The translations under genes were made by a program, and so were the position numbers. From an uncultured Collinsella sp. (GTDB lineage Bacteria > Actinomycetota > Coriobacteriia > Coriobacteriales > Coriobacteriaceae), in contig USHR01000108.1 in assembly GCA_900554495.1 (NCBI GenBank), forward strand, positions 1 to 6,373: a stretch of 6,373 bases of DNA. The letters are read 5' to 3'. Every line of letters starts with the position of its first letter. The first letter of the stretch is position 1. The notes under the pieces were generated by a model, which was not told the DNA's origin, ran no database searches, and saw nothing but the letters and a program-made list of their open reading frames with translations. Below are positions 1 to 6,304 of this stretch, in pieces.

Positions 1-1115
1 TCTTTGGTCAGATCATGGAAGTCCTGAGCCGCCTGCCCGAGCAGCTTCGTGTTGCGGGTGGCGATCTCAACGAGATGATCTCGCATGCCAAGACGCTCAA
101 CAACACGCCGCTCAAGGAGTATTTGGACGATAATCTTTCGTCGCTTGTTACCGTGGCATCGAAGTACGTGTCTCAGATCGCTGCCGAGCTTGGCCGCGGT
201 GTGTTCCCGCTCATCACCAATACGGCCTCGCAGTTGTTCGTGATCTTCCTTGGTCTGGTGCTTGCGTACTGGATGGCCTGCGACTACCCTCGCATGCACC
301 ACGAGATTTGCACCATCATCGGTCAGGAGAAGGAGACCTCGTACCGCTTTATGGTCGCCATCCTTTCTCGCTCTGTCGGCGGCTACATGCGCGGTATGGT
401 CGTGACGTCCATCTGCGGTGGTTTCCTCGCCTTTATCGGTTTTATGATCATCGGCCATCCGTATGCGGCGCTCATGGCTATCTTTACCGGCATCATGCAT
501 TTGGTTCCGGTCGTCGGTCCTTGGGTGAGCGCAGCAATCGCCACAGTGCTCGGTTTCATGTTCAGCCCCATGTTGGCGTTATGGACGCTCGTTGTGACGA
601 TGGTCGCGCAAAACGTCACCGATAACGTGATTTCGCCTAAGGTCATGCAGAGCTCGGTGCAGGTGCATCCCATCATGAGCCTCACGGCGCTCGTTATTGG
701 CTCGGCACTCATGGGCCCCATCGGTATGATTATTGCCATCCCGCTTTGTGCGGCCCTCAAGGGTATCTTCGTGTACTACTTCGAGAATGAGACCGGCCGA
801 CAGCTTGTGGCCTATGACGGTGCCGTGTTTAAGGGCACGCCGTACCGCGATGCCGATGGCAACCCGGTCGCCGCCTACGACGCGCTCGGCGACGACACCT
901 TCATCTACGAGTCTGAGCTTATCGGTAACGAGACTGCGCCCGAGGCCAAGGCCATGCCCAAGCCCGAGCTCGATAATCCCTGGATCAAGCTCTCTGGTCT
1001 GCAGCCCGATGCGACGGGCTTCTTCAAGAACCCCTTCGCTAAGGATGACGATTCCAACACGGATGACGACACCAAAACCGGCATCGACGGCTCCATGGAC
1101 GATGATGACAACTAG
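1..1115 (+). CDS. AI-2E/UPF0118 family transporter, 5'-truncated by window edge
   Basis: This is the C-terminal part of a polytopic membrane protein of the AI-2E exporter/UPF0118 family (PF01594). The frame is open to the window edge (first full codon at 3), so the ATG at 15 is probably internal and the true start lies upstream. Numbering from that ATG, hydrophobic segments lie near residues 73-90, 124-147, 148-165, 167-200 and 218-256. Family landmarks are the AYWMACDYP stretch, the PVVGPW motif at 165-170, NVISPKVM at 204-211, and the HPIM and GPIGMIIAIP stretches near 218-243. Residues 257-366 form a hydrophilic tail that ends in an Asp-rich segment with 11 Asp in the last 23 residues, longer and more acidic than I expect for the family. 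Members have been linked to autoinducer-2 export or Na+/H+ antiport. The substrate here cannot be told from sequence. A strong terminator follows, so this gene ends its own transcription unit. Confidence 0.92.
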   Translation, partial: FGQIMEVLSRLPEQLRVAGGDLNEMISHAKTLNNTPLKEYLDDNLSSLVTVASKYVSQIAAELGRGVFPLITNTASQLFVIFLGLVLAYWMACDYPRMHHEICTIIGQEKETSYRFMVAILSRSVGGYMRGMVVTSICGGFLAFIGFMIIGHPYAALMAIFTGIMHLVPVVGPWVSAAIATVLGFMFSPMLALWTLVVTMVAQNVTDNVISPKVMQSSVQVHPIMSLTALVIGSALMGPIGMIIAIPLCAALKGIFVYYFENETGRQLVAYDGAVFKGTPYRDADGNPVAAYDALGDDTFIYESELIGNETAPEAKAMPKPELDNPWIKLSGLQPDATGFFKNPFAKDDDSNTDDDTKTGIDGSMDDDDN

Positions 1116-1165
1116 CGGGGTAATTCGGATTAATATTCATACGCGCTAACATGCAATTTCGCTGA

Positions 1166-1195
1166 AGGGCCGGCATTGTGCCGGCCCTCTTTTTT
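1166..1195 (+). terminator. Rho-independent terminator after the AI-2E family gene
   Basis: A perfect 9-bp stem pairs 1166-1174 (AGGGCCGGC) with 1180-1188, closing a 5-nt loop (1175-1179). One C and then six T residues at 1190-1195 follow. The GC-rich stem plus T-tract is a textbook intrinsic terminator, 50 nt after the stop codon at 1113-1115. There is no matching A-tract on the 5' side, so it should act mainly on the + strand. Confidence 0.93.
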
Positions 1196-1221
1196 GCACT
1201 TGCGCGGCGGGATGGTAATAT
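1193..1221 (+). promoter_or_regulatory. Candidate sigma-70-type promoter for the alaS operon
   Basis: A TAATAT -10 box at 1216-1221 is preceded by TG at 1213-1214, one base upstream of the box, which fits an extended -10. A -35 candidate TTTGCA at 1193-1198 sits 17 bp upstream; the one-base-shifted TTGCAC at 1194-1199 gives 16 bp. Either -35 overlaps the T-tract of the preceding terminator. Transcription would start near 1228, giving a leader of about 40 nt before alaS. The -10 is convincing and the -35 is weak. No other promoter-like site fits this short gap as well. Confidence 0.6.
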
Positions 1222-1236
1222 CGTTACGTTTGAACT

Positions 1237-1251
1237 GTTTCGATGCGAAAC
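1237..1251 (+). promoter_or_regulatory. 6-bp inverted repeat in the alaS leader (possible operator or hairpin)
   Basis: GTTTCG at 1237-1242 and CGAAAC at 1246-1251 are perfect inverted copies separated by ATG. The dyad lies just downstream of the predicted transcription start and ends 2 nt before the Shine-Dalgarno sequence. It could fold as a small RNA hairpin next to the ribosome site or act as a DNA palindrome bound by a protein. E. coli AlaRS is known to repress its own transcription by binding a palindrome near its promoter, so autoregulation is a reasonable guess. The repeat is short and could be chance. Confidence 0.35.
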
Positions 1252-1253
1252 CG

Positions 1254-1258
1254 AGGAG
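1254..1258 (+). promoter_or_regulatory. alaS: Ribosome binding site that fixes the alaS start
   Basis: AGGAG ends 9 nt before the ATG at 1268. It favours that start over the in-frame ATG at 1178, which lies inside the terminator hairpin and upstream of the promoter, and over the ATG at 1289, which has no such site. Confidence 0.85.
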
Positions 1259-1267
1259 ATTCCCTCT

Positions 1268-3925
1268 ATGAGTGCTGACTACCCGTCAATGACTACGGCC
1301 GAGATCCGCTCCAAGTTCCTCAACTTCTTTGAGGAGCGCGGTCTTAAGCTCTATCCTTCTTCGTCCCTCGTCCCCGATGATCCCTCGCTGCTGCTTGCCA
1401 ACGCCGGCATGAACCAGTTTAAGGAGTACTACCAGGGCAAGAAGACCATGAAGGAGATCGGCGCGATTTCCTGCCAGAAGTGCGTCCGCACCAACGACAT
1501 CGATTGCATCGGCGAGGACGGCCGTCACCTGTCCTTCTTCGAGATGCTCGGCGACTTCTCTTTTGGCGGCGTCTCCAAGGAGCAGGCTTGCGCCTGGGCC
1601 TTTGAGCTCATCACCAAGGAGTTCAAGCTGCCGCTCGACCGCCTGTACTTCACCGTCTTTACCGAGGACGACGAGACCCACGACGTGTGGCGTTCTCTGG
1701 GCGTTGCCGAGGACCACATCTCCCGCCTGGGCGAGGACGACAACTTCTGGGCCGCTGGCCCCACTGGCCCCTGCGGTCCCTGCTCCGAGATCTACTTTGA
1801 CATGGGCGAGGAGGTCGGCTGCGGTAGTCCCGACTGCAAGCCCGGCTGCGACTGCGACCGCTTCCTGGAGTTCTGGAACCTCGTCTTTACCCAGTATGAC
1901 CGCCAGGAGGACGGCTCCATGCCGGAGCTGCCGCACCGCAACCTCGATACGGGCATGGGTCTGGAGCGCATGGCCGCTATCATGCAGCACAAGACCGCTA
2001 ACTACGACGGCGATCTGATGCAGCATCTCATCAAGCTCGGTGAGGAGATCAGCGGCAAGACCTATGACGCCGACGATTACTCCGGTGCCAGCCGTTCTCT
2101 GCGCATCATCGCCGACCACTCCCGCGCTGTCGACTTTATGATCTCGGACGGCATCCTGCCCGGTAACGAGGGTCGCGAGTACGTTCTTCGCCGCCTGCTC
2201 CGTCGTGCCGTGTTCCACGGCCGCCTGCTGGGCATCGAGGGCGCTTTCCTGACCAAGTTCATCGACGAGGTCAACGCTCAGATGGGCGAGGCCTATCCCG
2301 AGCTGCTCAAGAACGTCGCGCTCGTTAAGGGCATCGTCGCCTCCGAGGAGGAGCGTTTCTCCACGACGCTCGACAACGGCCGCGTTTACCTGGATGAGGC
2401 CCTGGCCGCGCTCGCCGAGGGCGCTGTGCTTCCGGGCGACGTTGCCTTTAAGCTGCACGACACCTTTGGTTTCCCCATCGACCTGACCGTCGAGATCGCC
2501 GGCACCGCTGGCCACGACGTCGACATGGACGGCTTCACTGCCTGCATGGAGGACCAGAAGGCCCGCGCCCGCGCCAATGCCAAGGGCGACGCCTGGGGCA
2601 GCTTCAACGACGTGTGGGTCGAGCTTTCCGACAAGGTTGCCGCGACTGAGTTCGACGGCTATGACAACGACGTTATCGAGGGCGCCAAGGTTGTCGCTAT
2701 CGTGCGCAACGGCGAGTCCGTCGAGTCTGCCGCCGCGGGCGAGGACGTCGACGTCGTGCTCGACCGCACCCCGTTCTACGCCGAGATGGGCGGCCAGCAG
2801 GGCGACGCCGGCGAGCTTTCCGCCGAGGGCGTTGTTCTGACCGTTGCCGACACCAAGAACCACAACGGCCTGTATGCTCACGTCGCGCACGTTGCCGATG
2901 GCACGCTGACTGTCGGTGCCGCTGTTACCGCCGCGCTCGACGCCGAGCGCCGTGGCTTCCTGCGCCGCAACCACACCGCCACGCACCTGCTCGACGCCGC
3001 CCTTAAGCAGGTCCTGGGCGAGCACGTCTCTCAGGCCGGCTCGCTGGTGACGCCCGAGCACCTGCGCTTTGACTTCACGCACTTCGAGGCTCTGTCCTCC
3101 GAGCAGCTCAAGGCTGTCGAGGACCTGGTCAACCAGCAGATCTTCGCTTCCAAGCCGGTCGTGACCCGTGTCATGGGCATCGACGAGGCTAAGGCTGCCG
3201 GCGCTGTCGCTCTGTTTGGAGAGAAGTACGGCGATGTCGTCCGCGTCGTCTCCGTGGGCGCCGAGGACCAGCCGTTCTCCCGCGAGCTCTGTGGTGGCAC
3301 GCACGCTGCCAACACCGCTGAGATCGGCCTGTTCAAGATTATTTCCGAGTCCTCTACGGGCTCGAACGTCCGCCGTATCGAGGCCGTGACCTCTAAGGGT
3401 GCTCTCGACTATATGGCCGACCGCCTGGCGCTCGTTGACGCCGCCGCCGCTGCGCTCAAGTGCCGCGTCGACGAGGTTCCCGCCCGCGTGGAGAACCTGC
3501 AGGCCGAGCTGCGCGAGACGTCCAACAAGCTCAAAAAGGCTCTGACCGGTGGCTCCTCCGACGCCATTTCCAGTGCCATCGAGGGTGCTGTCGACCTCGG
3601 CGGCTACAAGCTAGTCGTCGCTGAGCTCCAGGGCCTTGAGGCTGCCGACCTGCGCAACGTATGGGATACCGTGCATCAGAAGGTCGCCGGCCCTGTCGCT
3701 TGTGTCGTCGCCAGCGTGACTGAGAAGGGCACTCCGGCCCTGCTCGCTGCCGGCTCCGATGACGCCGTCAAGGCCGGTTTCCACGCCGGTAACGTGATCA
3801 AGCAGATCGCGGGTCTGGTCGACGGTCGCGGTGGCGGTCGTCCCAACATGGCCCAGGCCGGTGGCAAGAATGCTGCCGGCATCGCCGATGCCCTCGCGGC
3901 CGCTAAGACCGCGCTCGGCGTCTAA
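1268..3925 (+). CDS. alaS: Alanyl-tRNA synthetase (AlaRS)
   Basis: AlaRS is a cytoplasmic class II synthetase that charges tRNA-Ala with alanine (EC 6.1.1.7) and removes mischarged Ser or Gly. The 885-residue product is complete; E. coli AlaRS has 876. The aminoacylation core (about 1-250) shows QKCVRTNDID at 70-79, RHLSFFEMLG at 86-95, GPTGPCGPCSEIYFD at 164-178 and motif 3 DTGMGLERM at 227-235. The editing domain carries the zinc site as HTATH (H569, H573) and CGGTH (C675, H679). A coiled-coil-like linker (about 735-760) leads to the C-Ala domain with the Gly-rich GRGGGRPNMAQAGG at 853-866. A Cys cluster at C185, C190, C194 and C196 lies in an insertion before motif 3. The stretch after FEMLG reads DFSFGGVSK where the common form is NFSFGDYFK. 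Codon choice is strongly biased (Lys nearly always AAG), as expected for high expression. It is the first gene of the inferred operon. No T-box leader is visible. Confidence 0.99.
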   Translation: MSADYPSMTTAEIRSKFLNFFEERGLKLYPSSSLVPDDPSLLLANAGMNQFKEYYQGKKTMKEIGAISCQKCVRTNDIDCIGEDGRHLSFFEMLGDFSFGGVSKEQACAWAFELITKEFKLPLDRLYFTVFTEDDETHDVWRSLGVAEDHISRLGEDDNFWAAGPTGPCGPCSEIYFDMGEEVGCGSPDCKPGCDCDRFLEFWNLVFTQYDRQEDGSMPELPHRNLDTGMGLERMAAIMQHKTANYDGDLMQHLIKLGEEISGKTYDADDYSGASRSLRIIADHSRAVDFMISDGILPGNEGREYVLRRLLRRAVFHGRLLGIEGAFLTKFIDEVNAQMGEAYPELLKNVALVKGIVASEEERFSTTLDNGRVYLDEALAALAEGAVLPGDVAFKLHDTFGFPIDLTVEIAGTAGHDVDMDGFTACMEDQKARARANAKGDAWGSFNDVWVELSDKVAATEFDGYDNDVIEGAKVVAIVRNGESVESAAAGEDVDVVLDRTPFYAEMGGQQGDAGELSAEGVVLTVADTKNHNGLYAHVAHVADGTLTVGAAVTAALDAERRGFLRRNHTATHLLDAALKQVLGEHVSQAGSLVTPEHLRFDFTHFEALSSEQLKAVEDLVNQQIFASKPVVTRVMGIDEAKAAGAVALFGEKYGDVVRVVSVGAEDQPFSRELCGGTHAANTAEIGLFKIISESSTGSNVRRIEAVTSKGALDYMADRLALVDAAAAALKCRVDEVPARVENLQAELRETSNKLKKALTGGSSDAISSAIEGAVDLGGYKLVVAELQGLEAADLRNVWDTVHQKVAGPVACVVASVTEKGTPALLAAGSDDAVKAGFHAGNVIKQIAGLVDGRGGGRPNMAQAGGKNAAGIADALAAAKTALGV

Positions 3926-3936
3926 GAATCTAAGAA
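3921..3936 (+). repeat. Tandem 8-mer across the alaS-ruvX junction
   Basis: TCTAAGAA occurs twice back to back (3921-3928 and 3929-3936). The first copy holds the alaS stop codon (3923-3925). The second, with the next G, provides the only Shine-Dalgarno-like stretch before ruvX (AAGAAG, 3932-3937), and its TAA at 3931-3933 closes the ruvX frame upstream. It may be a small local duplication or chance. Confidence 0.6.
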
Positions 3937-3942
3937 GTCGCT

Positions 3943-4371
3943 GTGGTTGCGCTCGCGCTGGACATAGGGGAGACCAGGATTGGCATCGCCGTCTCGAGCC
4001 GTGATGGCAAGATGGCGATGCCTGTCAAGGTGCTTCCGGCTGCCGAGGTCACCGGTATGGCCAAGACGTTCCGCTACCTGGTTGAGGACTATGAGCCCGA
4101 CATCCTGGTAAGCGGACGTCCCCTGACCATGGCCGGCGAACCCGGCCCCCAGGCCGAGCGCGTTGCCGCCGTGGCGCAAAAGATTGCCGATGAGCTCGGC
4201 CTTCCGCTGGAGTTTGAGGATGAGCGCCTGTCCTCGCAAGAGGCCAAGCGTATCCTGCGCGAGCAGGGACTCAACGAAAAGCAGATGAGGGGCAAGATCG
4301 ACATGATTGCCGCCAGCCTGTTTTTGCAGACGTGGCTCGATCGTAAAAACGAGGAGGTTTCGCATGCCTAG
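3943..4371 (+). CDS. ruvX: RuvX/YqgF family nuclease (putative pre-16S rRNA nuclease / Holliday junction resolvase)
   Basis: This 142-residue protein has the usual RuvX/YqgF length (about 138) and an RNase H-like fold signature. The first strand reads LALDIGETRIGIAVS with the expected catalytic Asp at D7. The conserved middle block LVSGRPLTMAGEPGPQAERV (55-74) follows the family GLPLNMDG..GPQA pattern, with Arg at 59 where Leu is typical. The acidic block FEDERLSSQEA is at 91-101, and the final active-site Asp is D120 in KIDMIAAS. Homologues mature the 16S rRNA 5' end in E. coli and resolve Holliday junctions in mycobacteria. The role here is not decided by sequence. GTG is the only supported start, since a TAA in frame at 3931 blocks extension. 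The ribosome site is weak (AAGAAG, 5 nt away), so reinitiation after alaS, 17 nt upstream, probably helps. The 3' end overlaps mltG by 8 nt. Confidence 0.94.
   Translation: MVALALDIGETRIGIAVSSRDGKMAMPVKVLPAAEVTGMAKTFRYLVEDYEPDILVSGRPLTMAGEPGPQAERVAAVAQKIADELGLPLEFEDERLSSQEAKRILREQGLNEKQMRGKIDMIAASLFLQTWLDRKNEEVSHA
4351..4357 (+). promoter_or_regulatory. mltG: Ribosome binding site that fixes the mltG start
   Basis: GAGGAGG lies inside the 3' end of ruvX and ends 6 nt before the ATG at 4364. It is the strongest Shine-Dalgarno match in the operon. It rules out the upstream in-frame ATG at 4307 and argues that the low-complexity N-terminal tail of MltG is really translated. Confidence 0.85.
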
Positions 4372-5797
4372 TGCTTCCGATCCGCGCCAGCCGAATCGTA
4401 CACAGCAGCCGGCGTCGCGCCCTGCCCAGCCTGGCCAGCGTCCGGCACAGCCGACGCAGCGCGCAGCTCAGCCTGCCGCGCGCCCGGCGCAGTCCTTCTC
4501 TCGTTCGGCCCAACCTGTTCAACGGACGGGTCAGCAGCCTTCTGCTCGTTCGGTTCAGCATTCGGCTTCTCACGCGGCTCAGCAGCCCACTGCTCGTACG
4601 GCCCAGCCTGCAGGCGGCACCCGCTTTAAGCAGCAGGCACCTACCCAGCGAATGCAGGCCCCCCAATCGCATTCGCATCACGCTCGTGGTTCGCATGGCG
4701 TTGCTCCGGCGACCCGCTCGAGCTACAACACGCATGCTCGTCGCGGTGCTCAAAAGAAAAGCTCCCCGGTGCCTATGATTATCGGTGGCGTTGTTGCCGT
4801 GCTTGCGCTTGTCGCGATCGTTTTCTTTGTCGTGCCAGCCGTCAAGGGCTTCTTTGGCGGTGAGGGTACGAAAGTCGTTGCAGGCCAGCAGGTTACTATC
4901 ACGATTCCCGATGGTGCCTCGGGTGACAGCATCGCTTCGATTCTCTCCGAGAATCATATCGTCGAAAATCCCAAGGATTATTATGCGGCGGTGAAAAAGC
5001 TCAACGCCGATATGTCGCTCAAGCCTGGTGATTATTCGTTCACCACACTCATGGATGCGACCAAGGTTGTTCAGCAGCTCATGGAAGGCCCCAACGCGGG
5101 CTCCAATGCGCTGACTATCCCTGAGGGCCTAACGGTCGATCAAGTCGCCGACCGTGTGGCCCAGGCCTACGACAGTATCTCTAAGGAAGACTTCCTCAAC
5201 CAGGCCAAGGCCTCCAACTACGTTGACGACTATAGCTTCCTTAAGGGCGCCGCCAACGATTCGCTCGAGGGTTTCTTGTTCCCCAAGACCTATTCGCTGG
5301 GCGATTCGCCGACGGCCGATGACGTGATTCGCGCCATGCTCGATCAGTTTAAGACCGAGTACAAGTCGCTTGACTTTGCGAGCTGCGAAGCCAAGATCAA
5401 GGAACGCTACGGCGTGGAGATGTCCGACTACGACATCGTCAACTTGGCCTCTATCGTTGAGCGCGAGGGCCTCAACGCCGATCAACGTGCGCACGTGGCC
5501 TCGGTCTTCTACAACCGCCTTGCCGGCAAGCTCGACGGTCTGCGCTATCTCAACAGCGATGCGACCATGATGTATGTCACCGGTGGCGAGGTTACCGCCG
5601 ACGACCTGCAGAGCGATAGTCCGTATAACACCTATAAACACGAGGGTCTGCCGCCCACGCCCATCTGCTCTCCGTCGCTCGAGGCACTCAAGGCCACGCT
5701 TGAGCCGACCGACTCCGAGGACCTGTATTTCTACATTACGCAGGACGAGGAGTACTTCTCGCAAACCTACGAAGAGCATCAACAGTCTTGGAATTAG
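4364..5797 (+). CDS. mltG: Endolytic murein transglycosylase MltG with long basic N-terminal tail
   Basis: MltG (YceG-like, PF02618) is a membrane-anchored lytic transglycosylase that cuts nascent peptidoglycan and ends glycan strand growth outside the membrane. The 477-residue product has three parts. Residues 1-132 are a disordered Gln/Pro/Arg/Ala/Ser-rich cytoplasmic tail with 19 Arg/Lys and one acidic residue (D6). One transmembrane helix follows at about 137-157, preceded by KK at 131-132. The extracytoplasmic part has a LysM-like region (about 170-245) and then the catalytic domain, with LTIPEG at 250-255, EGFLFPKTY at 302-310, ASIVERE at 362-368 (E366 matches the catalytic Glu of E. 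coli MltG), ASVFYNRL at 379-386 and SPYNTY..GLPP at 419-431. The TYEEHQQSW near the end matches the family C-terminus. E. coli MltG has only a very short cytoplasmic part, so the tail is the odd feature. The start overlaps ruvX by 8 nt behind a strong ribosome site. Confidence 0.95.
   Translation: MPSASDPRQPNRTQQPASRPAQPGQRPAQPTQRAAQPAARPAQSFSRSAQPVQRTGQQPSARSVQHSASHAAQQPTARTAQPAGGTRFKQQAPTQRMQAPQSHSHHARGSHGVAPATRSSYNTHARRGAQKKSSPVPMIIGGVVAVLALVAIVFFVVPAVKGFFGGEGTKVVAGQQVTITIPDGASGDSIASILSENHIVENPKDYYAAVKKLNADMSLKPGDYSFTTLMDATKVVQQLMEGPNAGSNALTIPEGLTVDQVADRVAQAYDSISKEDFLNQAKASNYVDDYSFLKGAANDSLEGFLFPKTYSLGDSPTADDVIRAMLDQFKTEYKSLDFASCEAKIKERYGVEMSDYDIVNLASIVEREGLNADQRAHVASVFYNRLAGKLDGLRYLNSDATMMYVTGGEVTADDLQSDSPYNTYKHEGLPPTPICSPSLEALKATLEPTDSEDLYFYITQDEEYFSQTYEEHQQSWN
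4397..4618 (+). repeat. Degenerate in-frame R-x-A-Q-P repeats (21-nt then 24-nt units) in mltG
   Basis: Within the MltG tail, Arg falls at residues 12, 19, 26, 33, 40, 47 and 54, exactly every seven residues, with Gln three residues after each one. Units resemble RPAQPGQ, RPAQPTQ, RAAQPAA and RSAQPVQ. From residue 54 the spacing becomes eight (54, 62, 70, 78), with His replacing Arg at 70: RTGQQPSA, RSVQHSAS, HAAQQPTA, RTAQPAGG. The repeat ends near residue 85. Codons differ between units (CGT, CGC and CGG for Arg; CAG and CAA for Gln), so the protein pattern is kept while the DNA copies have diverged. This looks like an old slippage expansion. Confidence 0.8.
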
Positions 5798-5798
5798 C

Positions 5799-6296
5799 AT
5801 GAGGATTTTTAGCCCCAAACGATACGTTGCCTCGGTCGATCGCATCGACCTTAATACCCTGTGGGCCGACGGCAAGCGCGCCATTCTGCTCGATCGCGAT
5901 AACACCTTGGTGCCGCGCGACACCGAGCAGGTTCCCGCCGCGGTTTCCGCTTGGCTCGACGCCGCCCGCGCCAAAGGCTTTAAGCTGTGCATGGTGTCCA
6001 ACAACTGGCATCGCGACCAGGTCATGAGCTCTGCGCGCGAGCTGGGACTCGAGGCCATCAGCCACGCCATGAAGCCGGCGCCGTTTGCCCTCAAGGCGGG
6101 CCTTAAGCGCCTCGGCGCCTCGGCCGACGAGACGGTGCTGATCGGTGATCAACTCTACACGGACGTGTGGAGCGGCAACTTCGCCGGCGTCGATACCATC
6201 CTGGTAAAGCCGCAGGCGACGCAGGACCTGTGGTATACGCAGATTTTCCGTATCTTTGAGCGCCGGGCCCTGCGCGACCTTCCCTGCGAGGAATAG
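5799..6296 (+). CDS. yqeG: YqeG family HAD-IIIA phosphatase
   Basis: This 165-residue soluble protein matches the length and layout of Bacillus YqeG, a HAD superfamily subclass IIIA phosphatase. All four motifs are visible: motif I LLDRDNTLV with nucleophile D32 and acid/base D34, motif II VSNN with S67, motif III K92 in MKPAP, and motif IV GDQLYTD with D117 and D122. The C-terminus (RIFERRAL) resembles the family end. The physiological substrate is unknown. The related eukaryotic Gep4 branch dephosphorylates phosphatidylglycerophosphate, so a phospholipid role is one possibility. No membrane helix is seen. The ATG at 5799 is one base after the mltG stop, with only a weak ribosome site (GGA at 5790-5792), which suggests translational coupling. 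In-frame starts upstream would lie within mltG. In Bacillus, yqeG lies close to the shikimate dehydrogenase gene, and here it precedes a likely shikimate kinase. Confidence 0.92.
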   Translation: MRIFSPKRYVASVDRIDLNTLWADGKRAILLDRDNTLVPRDTEQVPAAVSAWLDAARAKGFKLCMVSNNWHRDQVMSSARELGLEAISHAMKPAPFALKAGLKRLGASADETVLIGDQLYTDVWSGNFAGVDTILVKPQATQDLWYTQIFRIFERRALRDLPCEE

Positions 6297-6304
6297 GTCT
6301 CGCT

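Noticed and set aside
1178..1267. Upstream extension of alaS to the ATG at 1178
   Set aside because: This ATG begins in the terminator loop and precedes the promoter. The added residues do not resemble AlaRS, and the ribosome site points to 1268.
1196..1267. T-box or other riboswitch before alaS
   Set aside because: The leader after the predicted start is only about 40 nt and has no room for a T-box stem or an antiterminator/terminator pair. The terminator at 1166-1195 lies upstream of the promoter.
1286..3304. 672-residue open frame on the minus strand opposite alaS
   Set aside because: It is a by-product of the strong codon bias of alaS, whose complement rarely gives stops. The product is low-complexity Val/Leu/Gly/Ala-rich sequence with no recognisable domain, while the + strand encodes a full AlaRS.
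4128..4167. GC-rich hairpin potential within ruvX
   Set aside because: It lies inside a conserved coding block (TMAGEPGPQA), has no T-tract, and is expected from high GC content.
4371..4778. 135-residue + strand frame overlapping the mltG tail
   Set aside because: It is an alternative frame through the same repeats. The mltG frame has the strong ribosome site and continues into the conserved membrane helix and catalytic domain.
4271..4957. 228-residue minus-strand open frame with many Arg/Leu repeats
   Set aside because: It mirrors the repeat region of mltG. The repeats arise from the complement of the R-x-A-Q-P units, and no start signal or known domain supports it.
5574..5798. Upstream extension of the yqeG frame into mltG
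   Set aside because: The extra 75 residues are an out-of-frame reading of the conserved MltG C-terminus, with no YqeG similarity.
5129..6094. 321-residue minus-strand frame across the mltG-yqeG junction
   Set aside because: It runs antisense to two well-supported genes and across their junction. It has no recognisable domain and is explained by codon bias.
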